From NCBI GenBank assembly GCA_005883445.1, contig VAZL01000297.1:1-13212 (forward strand): DNA of 13,212 bases, in the 5' to 3' direction. The position numbers and the translations under genes are program-made. The notes below the pieces were generated by a model. The model was given only the letters and a program-made list of their open reading frames with translations, had not been told where the DNA came from and searched no databases. Every line of letters starts with the position of its first letter. The first letter of the stretch is position 1. Shown in pieces: positions 6,131 through 12,947 of this stretch. The DNA comes from Alphaproteobacteria bacterium (GTDB lineage: Bacteria > Pseudomonadota > Alphaproteobacteria > Rhizobiales > Xanthobacteraceae).

Positions 6131-6940
6131 TCAATGGCCGTCGTGCGTCGGTGCCGGAAAGAGCTCCGAGCTGCGCCCCGTGAGCCAATAGACCGCAAGC
6201 CCGACCCATTCGCGCACGGCGGTGTCGCTTCGTCGCAGCCCATCGCCCACGCTCGCGAACGGGCGCAGCGCGTCTTCGGCCCCGCGCGTGCGCCAGTCGA
6301 CCGGGTAGGCTTCGACCGGAAAGCCCGCCTTGCGGAAGACGCCGACCGCCCGCGGCAGGTGATGGGCCGACGTCACCAGCAGCCAGCGTTCGCCCGGCTT
6401 GGGCTGGGCGATGGCCTTGGAAAGAGCCGCGTTCTCGACGGTATTGCGAGACCGATCCTCGAGCGTGATGCGCGTGCGCGGGATGCCGAAACTTTCCAGC
6501 AGGCGCAGCGCCAAGGGGGCCTCCGCGCCCTCGTCGTAGATGAGCGCGCCGCTGCCGCCCGAGAACACGATGCGGGCGTCGGGATAGCGCCGCGCCAACT
6601 CGGCCGCCACCGTCAGGCGTTCGGCCGCCTCGTTGAGCGCGACCTCGTCGCGCGCGGAGGAAACGTCGGGCGAGATCGCCCCGCCGAGCACGATAATGCC
6701 GTCGGGCGCGCCGCGCGTTGCGTCCCAGCGCGGGAAGCGCTCCTCCAGCGGTATGATCAGCGCATTGCCGATCGGGGAGAGGCCGAGGATCGCGAGCACG
6801 ATGAGGCTCGCGAAGGCGAGCGCCCGCCCGGCGCGCGCAAAGCGCGTCGGCAGCAGCAACAGCCCGAGCACGCCGATCGAAACGACGAGGTTGGACGGGA
6901 TGGCGAAGAAGCCGAGGATCTTGGAGAGGGGAAAGAACAT
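6131..6940 (-). CDS. YdcF/ElyC-family (DUF218) membrane protein
   Basis: The 269-residue product has two N-terminal helices (about 8-30 and 38-58, the latter ending LGLSPIGN) followed by a DUF218 domain facing the periplasm. Family motifs are DGIIVLGGAI (80-89), IVFSGGSG (124-131), a LEDRSRNTVENA stretch and LVTSAHHLPRA. The Gly-rich strand, the acidic SRNT-EN loop and the SA-H-RA motif form the putative active site of the SanA/ElyC/YdcF fold. ElyC affects cell-envelope biogenesis in Escherichia coli; biochemical activity in this group is not settled. It starts seven bases after the stop of the RraA-like gene, with GGTGG just before the ATG, so the two are almost certainly co-transcribed. No truncation is visible. 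Confidence 0.9.
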   Translation of the reverse strand: MFFPLSKILGFFAIPSNLVVSIGVLGLLLLPTRFARAGRALAFASLIVLAILGLSPIGNALIIPLEERFPRWDATRGAPDGIIVLGGAISPDVSSARDEVALNEAAERLTVAAELARRYPDARIVFSGGSGALIYDEGAEAPLALRLLESFGIPRTRITLEDRSRNTVENAALSKAIAQPKPGERWLLVTSAHHLPRAVGVFRKAGFPVEAYPVDWRTRGAEDALRPFASVGDGLRRSDTAVREWVGLAVYWLTGRSSELFPAPTHDGH

Positions 6941-6947
6941 CCACCAA

Positions 6948-7643
6948 TCACTTCTTCTTCCACGCCTCGTAGCGCGCCTTGGTGTCGGCGTTCATGGGAT
7001 AGAGGCCGGGGAGCTTGGCCCCGCGCTCGACCTCGCCGACGATGAAGCTTTCCATGCGCTCGTGCTCGGCACCCTCCTCGGCGACGAAGGCAAGAAGGTC
7101 CTGCGGGATCACCACCGCCCCGTCGTCGTCGCAGACGATGACGTCGCCGGGAAAGATGGCGCAGCCGCCGCAGCCGATCGGCTCCTGCCAGCCGACGAAA
7201 GTGAGCCCGTTGACGGACGCCGGCGCGGCGGTGCCGGCGCACCACACCGGCAGCTTGGAGGCGAGCACGCCCGCCTTGTCGCGCACGACCCCGTCGGTCA
7301 CCAGCGCCGTGACGTTGCGCTTCATCATGCGCATGGTGAGGATGTCGCCGAAGATGCCGGCCGAGGTCACGCCCATCGCATCGGCCACGGCGATGCAGCC
7401 GGCCGGCATTTCCTCGATGGCGCCCCGCGTCGAGATCGGTTTCGCCCAGCTTTCCGGCGTCGCGAGGTCCTCGCGCACCGGCACGAAGCGCAGCGTGAAC
7501 GCAGGACCTACCAGGCGCCCGCCGCCGGCAACGAGCGGCTGCGGCCCATTCATCCAGCAACGGCGGATGCCTTTTTTCAACAGCATGGTGGTGATGGTTG
7601 CGGTGGTGATCGCGCGCAGCGTGTCGTAAAGGGCCGCACTCAT
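6948..7643 (-). CDS. RraA-like family protein (HMG/oxaloacetate aldolase fold)
   Basis: The 231-residue protein has the RraA fold: SAALYDTLRAITTATITTML at the start, GPAFTLRFVP (46-55) and the active-site segment LVTDGVVRDKAG (114-125). The segment contains the Arg-Asp pair (R121, D122) that in the aldolases binds substrate and a divalent metal; an earlier loop FGDIL (98-102) faces the same site. Members include 4-hydroxy-4-methyl-2-oxoglutarate aldolases and the RNase E regulator RraA. The extended sequence and DKAGV after the RD motif fit the larger metabolic branch rather than E. coli RraA, so aldolase or decarboxylase activity on a keto acid is the likelier role, without a known substrate. 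The start ATG at 7643 has AGAGGTG four bases upstream. It lies between the VUT gene (34 bases) and YdcF (7 bases) in an apparent operon. Confidence 0.9.
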   Translation of the reverse strand: MSAALYDTLRAITTATITTMLLKKGIRRCWMNGPQPLVAGGGRLVGPAFTLRFVPVREDLATPESWAKPISTRGAIEEMPAGCIAVADAMGVTSAGIFGDILTMRMMKRNVTALVTDGVVRDKAGVLASKLPVWCAGTAAPASVNGLTFVGWQEPIGCGGCAIFPGDVIVCDDDGAVVIPQDLLAFVAEEGAEHERMESFIVGEVERGAKLPGLYPMNADTKARYEAWKKK

Positions 7644-7677
7644 GGAACACCTCTTTGCGAAACCTCCGTGCGTCGGT

Positions 7678-8238
7678 TCAGACCGGCGCGATGCCGAGGC
7701 GCGCGTCGCGTCGCCGCAGCCAAGCCACGAACGGAATCGACAACAGCACCATCCACGCCTTGCCGACGATCTGGCCGAGCAGGAAATCGAGCGAACCGAA
7801 GGCGAGCCACAGGAACACGACGGAATCGACGACCAGTCCCACCACGCCGGACGCGACGACGGCAATGAGGAGCCCGCGCCGCGCGAGCGGGGTATAGACC
7901 GCGAGATCGGCGAATTCCGAGAGCAGGAACGCCACCGCCGAAGCGATGACGAGCGCGGGCGGCGCCAGCAACGCCGAAAGCGCAGCGCCCGCGAGAATGG
8001 CGAGCGAGGACGCCGCCACCCCGAGCCGGCGCTGAACGAGGTCGCGCAGCACCAGCGCAACGCCCGCCATGGTCACGCCCGAGGGCGCCATCAGCCCCGG
8101 CGCCACCGGAATGAGGCAAGGTCCCGCCGGCTGGCACACCGTGCCGGCGTGCCCGATCAACCAATTCGCCACCGGAATGGTGAGCGTGAACAGCGCGAGA
8201 AACACGATCCCCTCGTCGCGGCGTCTCGTCTCGATCAT
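7678..8238 (-). CDS. VUT family (YhhQ-like) queuosine-precursor transporter
   Basis: The 186-residue protein is largely hydrophobic with about five or six helices. It contains stretches typical of the VUT/YhhQ (PF02592) family, including APGLMAPSGVTMAGVALVLRD and SAVAFLLSEFADLAVYTPL. YhhQ imports preQ0 or preQ1 for queuosine synthesis. The gene directly overlaps queC, which supports the same role here. Start choice: the ATG at 8238 overlaps the queC stop as ATGA and leaves a ten-residue start before the first helix, as in homologues I know. An ATG five codons earlier (8253, MDVDAM) is possible. Neither has a strong ribosome binding site, consistent with translational coupling. The inner cysteine-containing loop (VCQPAGPCL) is kept in relatives I recall. 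Confidence 0.87.
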   Translation of the reverse strand: MIETRRRDEGIVFLALFTLTIPVANWLIGHAGTVCQPAGPCLIPVAPGLMAPSGVTMAGVALVLRDLVQRRLGVAASSLAILAGAALSALLAPPALVIASAVAFLLSEFADLAVYTPLARRGLLIAVVASGVVGLVVDSVVFLWLAFGSLDFLLGQIVGKAWMVLLSIPFVAWLRRRDARLGIAPV

Positions 8239-8936
8239 CGCGTCGACATCCATTTGGCGAACCCGTCGGCCCGCAACCGGCAGGCCGGGCATGTCCCGCA
8301 GCCGTAGCCCCAGTCATGTCGCTGCGAGCGGTCGCCCAGATAGCAGGTGTGGGTATCCTCGACCAGCACGTCGAGCAACGCGTCTCCGCCGATCTCGTGC
8401 GCCAGCGCGAAGGTCGCGGCCTTGTCGATCCACATCAGCGGCGTATGGATCACGAAGCGGCGCTCCATCCCCAGGTTGAGCGCCAGCTGCATGGCCTTGA
8501 TCGTGTCGTCGCGGCAGTCGGGATAGCCGGAGAAGTCGGTCTCGCACATGCCGGCGACGAGATGCTTGGCTCCACGCCGATAGCCGAGTGCGCCGGCGAA
8601 GGCGAGGAAGATGAGATTGCGGCCGGGCACGAACGTCGTCGGCAGCCCGCTCTCGCCGATCGCGATGGCGACCTCGCGCGTGAGCGCGGTGTCGGAGATG
8701 GCGGCGAGCGCGCCGAGCTCAAGGACGTGATCCTCGCCGAGCCTTGCCGCCCAGGCCGGCGCGAGGGTTTTCATGCGCTCGCGCACGCGCGGCCGTGCCT
8801 CGAGCTCGGCGCGATGGCGTTGCTCGTAGTCGAAGCCCACCGTCTCGACGCGAGCGAAACGCTCGAGCGCCCACGCCAAGCACACCGTCGAATCCTGCCC
8901 GCCGGAGAACAGCACGAGCGTGCAGTCGGGATCCAT
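8235..8936 (-). CDS. queC: QueC, 7-cyano-7-deazaguanine (preQ0) synthase
   Basis: QueC converts 7-carboxy-7-deazaguanine to preQ0 with ATP and ammonia in the cytosol, on the path to queuosine in tRNA. The 233-residue product has the PP-loop SGGQDS (11-16) that binds ATP, the family stretches TFVPGRNLIFLAFAGA and GMCETDFSGYPDCRD, and a C-terminal zinc site with Cys198, Cys213, Cys216 and Cys219 (CYLG and CGTCPAC). All key residues are present and the length is normal. The start is set at ATG 8936; a GTG three codons upstream (8945) has GGAG eight bases before it and is a fair alternative. Its stop overlaps the VUT transporter start. Genes for the preceding steps (queD, queE) are not in the window. 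Confidence 0.95.
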   Translation of the reverse strand: MDPDCTLVLFSGGQDSTVCLAWALERFARVETVGFDYEQRHRAELEARPRVRERMKTLAPAWAARLGEDHVLELGALAAISDTALTREVAIAIGESGLPTTFVPGRNLIFLAFAGALGYRRGAKHLVAGMCETDFSGYPDCRDDTIKAMQLALNLGMERRFVIHTPLMWIDKAATFALAHEIGGDALLDVLVEDTHTCYLGDRSQRHDWGYGCGTCPACRLRADGFAKWMSTR

Positions 8937-9023
8937 CGCGGTCACGATGACGGCTCCAGGCGTGCGAGTGGCGAGTTGCGAGCGAACGGCGCGCAGCTCG
9001 AAGCCGGCATGCGCCAACGGTCG

Positions 9024-9848
9024 TTACTGGCCGCTCGCCCGCTTGCTCGGCTGGAAGGCGAGCTTGCGCGCCAGCGTCGCCAGCTCGCAGCCCTCGCAGT
9101 AGCGATTGACCTTAAAGTCGATCCAGTTGTGGGCATAGACGTTCTCGGTCGCAATGCCGTAGCGCTCCTGCAAAAACCGCACCAGCACCAGCCACGCTTG
9201 CTTCTGCGCGCGCGTCGCCGGCTTGGCCACGTCCGGGTAGTTGCCCACGAATTCCACGCCGATCGAGTTGGTCTTGATCACGTTGCGATAGGTCTTGGAA
9301 TTATCGATGTATTTATTGTCGTTTCGATTGGCGCCGTCGCCGTGGGTCGTGATCGCGGTCTCCGCCGTCGCCCAATAGACGGTGCCGTCGGTTTCCACCC
9401 ATAACATCACCCCGCGCTTGGTGGGATTTTGCGCCTGCGCCTGCGCCATGCTTTTCGCCGAGCCGGCGGGCCCTTCGGTCTGGTGCACGATGATGTTGCG
9501 CCAGTTGTTGGCTTCGGCCCGCGAGCCGAGCGGATGCAGGTAGACGATGGTGAGCCCCGGGATCTGCGGCTCGCCAGACCCTCCGGCGAGCTCGCGAAAG
9601 CCTTCGGGGAGCGCGGGCGCGTCCGCGTCGTCACCGGTTTCCGCTTCCTGGGTGCCGACGGCAGCGGGCCGCGAGCGCGGCAGCGTGATCTTATCGCGCG
9701 CGGCGGCCGATGAGCGAACCGCGGGCCGCGTCGGCTCGGCGCACGCAGCCTTCATCAGCGCCGAATGTGCGATGGGCGCGCCGCCCGCGAGCAGCGCAAG
9801 CATCGCCAAGCGTATCGGGCGTCGAGGACCATTGCATGTCAATCCCAT
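9024..9848 (-). CDS. Exported N-acetylmuramoyl-L-alanine amidase-like protein
   Basis: The 274-residue protein has an N-terminal export signal (Arg-rich start, helix about 13-30, likely cleavage near AHSA or KAACA). A disordered Ala/Pro/Asp-rich linker (about 38-95) follows, then an Amidase_2/PGRP-type domain (about 98-265). Visible motifs are IIVHQTEGP with zinc ligand H122, NSIGVEFVGNYP with E199, and VYAHNWIDFK with the second histidine H240 and K246. The usual third ligand (Asp or Cys 8-10 residues after that histidine) is not at the standard spacing; C251 and C254 (RYCEGCEL) lie 11 and 14 residues on and may replace it. The family cleaves the amide bond between N-acetylmuramic acid and L-alanine in peptidoglycan. 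Its start overlaps the last codons of the upstream aldo/keto reductase by ten bases. An 87-base gap separates it from queC. Confidence 0.85.
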   Translation of the reverse strand: MGLTCNGPRRPIRLAMLALLAGGAPIAHSALMKAACAEPTRPAVRSSAAARDKITLPRSRPAAVGTQEAETGDDADAPALPEGFRELAGGSGEPQIPGLTIVYLHPLGSRAEANNWRNIIVHQTEGPAGSAKSMAQAQAQNPTKRGVMLWVETDGTVYWATAETAITTHGDGANRNDNKYIDNSKTYRNVIKTNSIGVEFVGNYPDVAKPATRAQKQAWLVLVRFLQERYGIATENVYAHNWIDFKVNRYCEGCELATLARKLAFQPSKRASGQ

Positions 9849-10678
9849 TGCGGCGTTCCCGAATAGGCGTAGTCGACGATGCGTCCGTCGCGGTGTGCGA
9901 GCTGCGCGATCTCGGCCATCTCGGCCGGCGAAAGCTCGAAGTCGAAAATCGCGAGATTTTCCGAAAGCCGTTCGAGGCGGCTGGTCCGCGGGATGACCGC
10001 GATGCCCTGTTGCACCAGGAAACGCAGGCTCACCTGCGCCGCGGTCTTGCCGTGCGCCTTGCCGATGCGAGCCAGCACCTTGTCCCTGTTCACGCCGCCG
10101 CGGGCCACCGGGCTATAGGCCACGATCGCCATGCCGTGCCGTCGGCAGGCGGCGATCACCTTCGATTGGTCGATGAAGGGATGCATCTCGATCTGGTTGC
10201 ACACCAGCGGCTCCTGCGCGAGCTTCACGGCCTCCTCGATGAGCGCGACGGTGAAGTTCGACACGCCGATGTGGCGCGCAAGTCCCATACGCTGGACCTT
10301 GCAGAGCGCGCCGAGCGTGTCGCGCAGCGCAATCTGCGGATTCGGCCAGTGCAGCAGGAGCAGATCGACCTGCGAGAGCTGCAGCCGCTCCAGGCTCGCT
10401 TGAACGGAGCGCTCGAGGTCGCGGGGGGCAAAGTGCGACGGCCACACTTTCGTGGTGACGAACACCTCGTCGCGCTTTACTCCGGAGACGCGCAGCCCCT
10501 CCCCCACCTCGCGTTCGTTGTCGTAGAGCTCGGCGGTGTCGACGTGGCGGTAGCCGTGCCGCAGCGCGTGCTCGACGACGCGCACGCAGGCGCGCCCGCG
10601 CAGCTCCCAGGTGCCGAGGCCGACGAGGGGAATGCGCGCGCCGTGCGCTTCGATTACGCGCGCTGCAACGAACGTCAC
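9839..10678 (-). CDS. Aldo/keto reductase (first of a tandem pair in coordinate order)
   Basis: This 279-residue NADPH-dependent reductase has the complete AKR catalytic tetrad: Asp47 and Tyr52 (HVDTAELYDNE), Lys77 (VFVTTKVW) and His110 (LLLLHWPNP). Later come the cofactor-binding stretches GVSNF, CNQIEMHPF and IPRTSRLERL. The layout matches the 2,5-diketo-gluconate reductase-like/YvgN group, which reduces small aldehydes and ketones; the natural substrate is unknown. The start is a GTG: GGAGG lies six bases before GTG 10678-10676, and a second GTG directly upstream (10681) is too close to it. No in-frame ATG is near. The gene follows its paralogue by 35 bases and overlaps the amidase gene, so the three probably share a transcript. 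Confidence 0.93.
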   Translation of the reverse strand: MTFVAARVIEAHGARIPLVGLGTWELRGRACVRVVEHALRHGYRHVDTAELYDNEREVGEGLRVSGVKRDEVFVTTKVWPSHFAPRDLERSVQASLERLQLSQVDLLLLHWPNPQIALRDTLGALCKVQRMGLARHIGVSNFTVALIEEAVKLAQEPLVCNQIEMHPFIDQSKVIAACRRHGMAIVAYSPVARGGVNRDKVLARIGKAHGKTAAQVSLRFLVQQGIAVIPRTSRLERLSENLAIFDFELSPAEMAEIAQLAHRDGRIVDYAYSGTPQWD

Positions 10679-10684
10679 CACTTG

Positions 10685-10689
10685 CCTCC
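10685..10689 (-). promoter_or_regulatory. Strong ribosome binding site deciding a GTG start
   Basis: GGAGG on the minus strand sits three bases before a first GTG (10681-10679) and six before a second (10678-10676). The usual spacing favours the second, giving a protein that begins (M)TFVAARVIEAHG. Confidence 0.6.
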
Positions 10690-10713
10690 GTTCGGCATCG
10701 CCGGTTCGCGGCC

Positions 10714-11547
10714 TCAATTGTCCCAGCGCGGCGCGTGCGGCGGATTTACCACTCGCATGCCGCCCTGCTTGAGCCTGCCGATCTCGGCCATTTCGGCGTC
10801 GCTCAGTTTGAAGTCGAAGACCGCCAGATTGGCGGCGAGATGATCGGGGTTGGGCGTGCGTGGGATCGGGATAATGCCCTGCTGCACGAGATAGCGCAGC
10901 GCCACCTGCGCCGCGCTCTTGCCGCGGGTCTTGCCGACGCGCGCGAGCACCTCGTTGCCGGGCACCTTGCCGCGGGCGAGCGGGCAATAGGCCGTGACCG
11001 CGAGGCCGTGGCCGCGGCAGACGGCAATGACCTTATCCTGGTCGATGAACGGATGGACCTCGATCTGGTTGGTCACCAGCGGTTCGCTCGCGAGCTTCAC
11101 CGCGTCTTGCAGCAAGGGGACGGTGAAATTCGCCACCCCGATATGCTTGGCCCGCTTGTCGCGTTTTGCCTTGCACAGAACGCCGAGCGTTTCCTTCAGC
11201 GGCACGTTCGGACTAGGCCAATGGATGAGGAGAAGGTCGACCCAGGAGAGCTCGAGCTTCTTGAGACTTTGATCGAGCGAGCGCTCGAAATCGGCGGCGG
11301 CGAGCCGATCGTGAAAAACCTTGGTGGTCACGAACACGTCCTCGCGCGCGATGCCGGCGGCGCGCAGCCCCCGACGCAGTCCCTCGCCGACCTCGCTCTC
11401 GTTGCGGTAGCGCTCGGCGGTGTCGATGTGGCGATAACCGACACAGAGCGCGGTCTCGACCGTGTCGACGCAGACCGCGTCCATCAGCGTCATGGTGCCG
11501 AGCCCGAGGGCGGGAATCTTTGCGCCGTTGGCTTCGACGAAATTCAT
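10714..11547 (-). CDS. Aldo/keto reductase (second of a tandem pair; operon's first gene)
   Basis: A 277-residue AKR with all catalytic residues: Asp42 and Tyr47 (HIDTAERYRNE), Lys76 (VFVTTKVF) and His109 (LLLIHWPSP). The cofactor region has GVANF, TNQIEVHPF and IPIPRTPNPDHL. It is closely related to the next gene downstream: blocks such as NQIE-HPFIDQ-KVIA-CR-HG and LRFLVQQGI/LRYLVQQGI are nearly identical, so the pair arose by tandem duplication. Substrate loops differ (TMTLMD against TWELRG; FHDRLA against WPSHFA), which suggests different substrates. The start ATG at 11547 has AGGGA five bases upstream; a GTG six codons earlier is less likely. Its leader contains a 16-bp inverted repeat (11566-11644). 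It is divergent from the iron uptake pair, about 200 bases away. Confidence 0.93.
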   Translation of the reverse strand: MNFVEANGAKIPALGLGTMTLMDAVCVDTVETALCVGYRHIDTAERYRNESEVGEGLRRGLRAAGIAREDVFVTTKVFHDRLAAADFERSLDQSLKKLELSWVDLLLIHWPSPNVPLKETLGVLCKAKRDKRAKHIGVANFTVPLLQDAVKLASEPLVTNQIEVHPFIDQDKVIAVCRGHGLAVTAYCPLARGKVPGNEVLARVGKTRGKSAAQVALRYLVQQGIIPIPRTPNPDHLAANLAVFDFKLSDAEMAEIGRLKQGGMRVVNPPHAPRWDN

Positions 11548-11565
11548 CGCATTCCCTAATCGCAC

Positions 11566-11644
11566 CCGAACGACGCGCGGCTCCTGGATGCCCCGTCTTC
11601 GCCGGCCATGGCAACCGAATTTTCAGCCGCCGCGCGTCGTTCGG
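11566..11644. repeat. Perfect 16-bp inverted repeat around a 47-base core
   Basis: CCGAACGACGCGCGGC (11566-11581) is exactly complementary to GCCGCGCGTCGTTCGG (11629-11644). The core contains GGATGCCCCG...GCCGGCCATGG, which looks like a degenerate version of the palindromic intergenic repeats common in Rhizobiales. The inner edge of the left arm lies 34 bases, and the outer edge 19 bases, upstream of the aldo/keto reductase ATG, so the element would form a long hairpin in that leader if transcription starts further upstream. It may be a REP/MITE-like element or a regulatory dyad. No terminal direct repeats or gene remnants are seen. Confidence 0.7.
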
Positions 11645-11662
11645 CGGCGCTTCGCTGCGCAA

Positions 11663-11681
11663 GATTAGAACAATTCACTAG
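11663..11681. promoter_or_regulatory. Possible iron-control-element (Irr box)-like half site
   Basis: The AT-rich stretch GATTAGAACAATTCACTAG lies about 70 bases before the cupredoxin gene in the shared divergent promoter region. TTAGAA followed three bases later by TTC resembles the rhizobial iron control element (TTTAGAA facing TTCTAAA), but the right half departs after TTC. The context, an iron uptake operon in a probable rhizobial relative, is the main support. Confidence 0.25.
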
Positions 11682-11749
11682 TACAACACTTGCGTCATGC
11701 CTTGCGAAGCCCTTCATATCACCTGAGAGCTCACTGGACGGCAGACGTG

Positions 11750-12076
11750 ATGCGCGGATTTGCAGTGGCAATCCTGCTGGCGGCGGTCGGCATGCCGAGC
11801 GCGCAAGCCCTCGCGCAGGAGTTCAACCTCGTCATCCGCAATCACAAGTTCGAGCCGCAGGAACTGCGCGTGCCTGCGGGCAAGCGCGTGTCGATCTATG
11901 TCGCCAACGAGGATGTGACCCCCGAGGAATTCGAGAGCGCGACGCTCAAAGTCGAGAAAATCATTCCCGGCAAGTCCAAAGGCCTGGTGCGCATCGGACC
12001 GCTCGCCCCCGGCCGCTACGAGTTCATCGGCGAGTTTCACGCGGACACCGCCAAAGGCGTCATAATCGCGGAATAG
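11750..12076 (+). CDS. Periplasmic cupredoxin-fold protein of an Ftr-type iron uptake system
   Basis: The 108-residue product has a signal peptide (about 1-22, ending ALA before Q) and a single Cupredoxin_1 domain. The domain runs from EFNLVIRNHKFEPQELRVPAGK through EEFESATLKVEKIIPGK (59-75) to PLAPGRYEFIGEFHADTA (84-101). It has no cysteine after the signal peptide, and no His-Cys-His-Met set, so a type-1 copper site is absent. The conserved acidic EEFES, VEK and GEFH segments match the cupredoxin domains of FtrB- and EfeO-like iron uptake proteins, where they probably bind iron. FTR1 starts four bases after its stop, so the two form an operon. ATG 11750 is chosen because it opens the signal peptide; the upstream frame is unrelated and a GTG one codon earlier is possible. 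The ribosome binding site is weak (GGACGG). Confidence 0.88.
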   Translation: MRGFAVAILLAAVGMPSAQALAQEFNLVIRNHKFEPQELRVPAGKRVSIYVANEDVTPEEFESATLKVEKIIPGKSKGLVRIGPLAPGRYEFIGEFHADTAKGVIIAE

Positions 12077-12080
12077 CAGC

Positions 12081-12902
12081 ATGTTCGGCGCGCTCATCAT
12101 CGTCTTCCGCGAAGTGATCGAGGCCGGTCTGATCATCGGCATCGTGCTGGCTGCGACCCGCGGCATCAGCGGGCGCGGACACTGGGTTGCGGCGGGCGTG
12201 CTCCTCGGCACGCTCGGTGCCGGCATCGTCGCCCTGTTCGCCGAAGCGATCGCCAACGCGTTCGAAGGTTCGGGCCAGGAATTGCTCAACGCCAGCGTGC
12301 TCGGCGCCGCCGTGGTGATGCTGATGTGGCACACGGTCTGGATGGCGCGCCACGGCCGCGAGATGGCAGCCGAGATGGCCGCGGTCGGTGCGGCGGTGAG
12401 CGCGGGCAAGCGGCCGATGACCGCGCTCGTCGTGGTGGTAGGACTTGCGGTGCTGCGCGAGGGCTCGGAAGTCGTGCTGTTCCTCTACGGCATCTTCGCC
12501 GGCGGCGCGTCGGGGTCCTCGCTTTTCATCGGCGGCGTGCTCGGGCTCGCGGTGGGGGCGGCGTTCACCGCATTGACCTACTATGGGCTTGTCAGCATCC
12601 CGCCGCGGCACATTTTCACCGCAACGACCGTGCTCATTGCATTGTTGGCAGCGGGCATGGCGGCGCAGGCGGTGCAATATCTCGACGCCGCCGGCGTGAT
12701 CCATGTGCTCAGCCACCAATTGTGGGACAGTTCGCCGTGGCTGCCGCAGGACGGCATCATCGGCCACGTGCTGCACACGCTCATCGGCTACACCGACCGC
12801 CCGACCGAGCTGCAGCTCATCGCTTATCTCGCGACGCTCACGGCCATGGCGGCGCTCGCGTGGCTCGCGGCGCCAACCCGCGCGAGGCGCGTACCAGCAT
12901 AG
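12081..12902 (+). CDS. FTR1-family iron permease (FtrC/EfeU-like)
   Basis: The 273-residue inner-membrane protein has about seven helices and both REXXE iron-binding motifs of the FTR1 family: REVIE at 10-14 (FREVIEAGLIIGI) and REGSE at 126-130 (LREGSEVVLFLYGI). The middle loop around MARHGREMAAEMAAVG and the C-terminal segment QLWDSSPWLPQDGIIGHVLHTLIGYTDRPTELQL are typical of bacterial members. It transports iron into the cytoplasm, in such systems after oxidation or with help from periplasmic partners. Here the partner is the cupredoxin gene four bases upstream. Known four-gene ftrABCD clusters also contain a P19-like protein (FtrA) and a polyferredoxin (FtrD); neither is in the window, and both sides of the pair carry unrelated genes. 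Length is normal and nothing is truncated. Confidence 0.95.
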   Translation: MFGALIIVFREVIEAGLIIGIVLAATRGISGRGHWVAAGVLLGTLGAGIVALFAEAIANAFEGSGQELLNASVLGAAVVMLMWHTVWMARHGREMAAEMAAVGAAVSAGKRPMTALVVVVGLAVLREGSEVVLFLYGIFAGGASGSSLFIGGVLGLAVGAAFTALTYYGLVSIPPRHIFTATTVLIALLAAGMAAQAVQYLDAAGVIHVLSHQLWDSSPWLPQDGIIGHVLHTLIGYTDRPTELQLIAYLATLTAMAALAWLAAPTRARRVPA

Positions 12903-12947
12903 GGGTAGCCGCGATGTTCGGGCGGCCGCGCCCGCAACAGCCACGCG

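Noticed and set aside
5952..6947. Open frame extending the GST-like protein upstream by over 300 residues
   Set aside because: The extension runs through the YdcF gene in another frame, is Arg/Ala-rich and has no family motifs, while the GST fold begins exactly at the ATG at 5951.
5963..7045. Long plus-strand frame antisense to YdcF and the end of the RraA-like gene
   Set aside because: Arg/Ala/Gln-rich composition and no domain. The minus-strand genes on the same bases have clear family motifs.
6633..7868. Long plus-strand frame across YdcF, RraA-like and VUT genes
   Set aside because: It spans three well supported minus-strand genes and shows only low-complexity composition.
8937..9023. 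Possible preQ1 riboswitch before queC
   Set aside because: The gap is only 87 bases inside an apparent operon, and I could not find the short C-rich pseudoknot loop with an A-rich tail overlapping a ribosome binding site.
12920..12933. GGGCG/CGCCC hairpin between FTR1 and the HTH gene as a bidirectional terminator
   Set aside because: The stem has only five pairs, no T tract on either strand, and such GC palindromes are frequent at this base composition.
12060..12944. Minus-strand frame opposite FTR1
   Set aside because: His/Arg/Asp-rich shadow; FTR1 on the plus strand has both REXXE motifs and seven helices.
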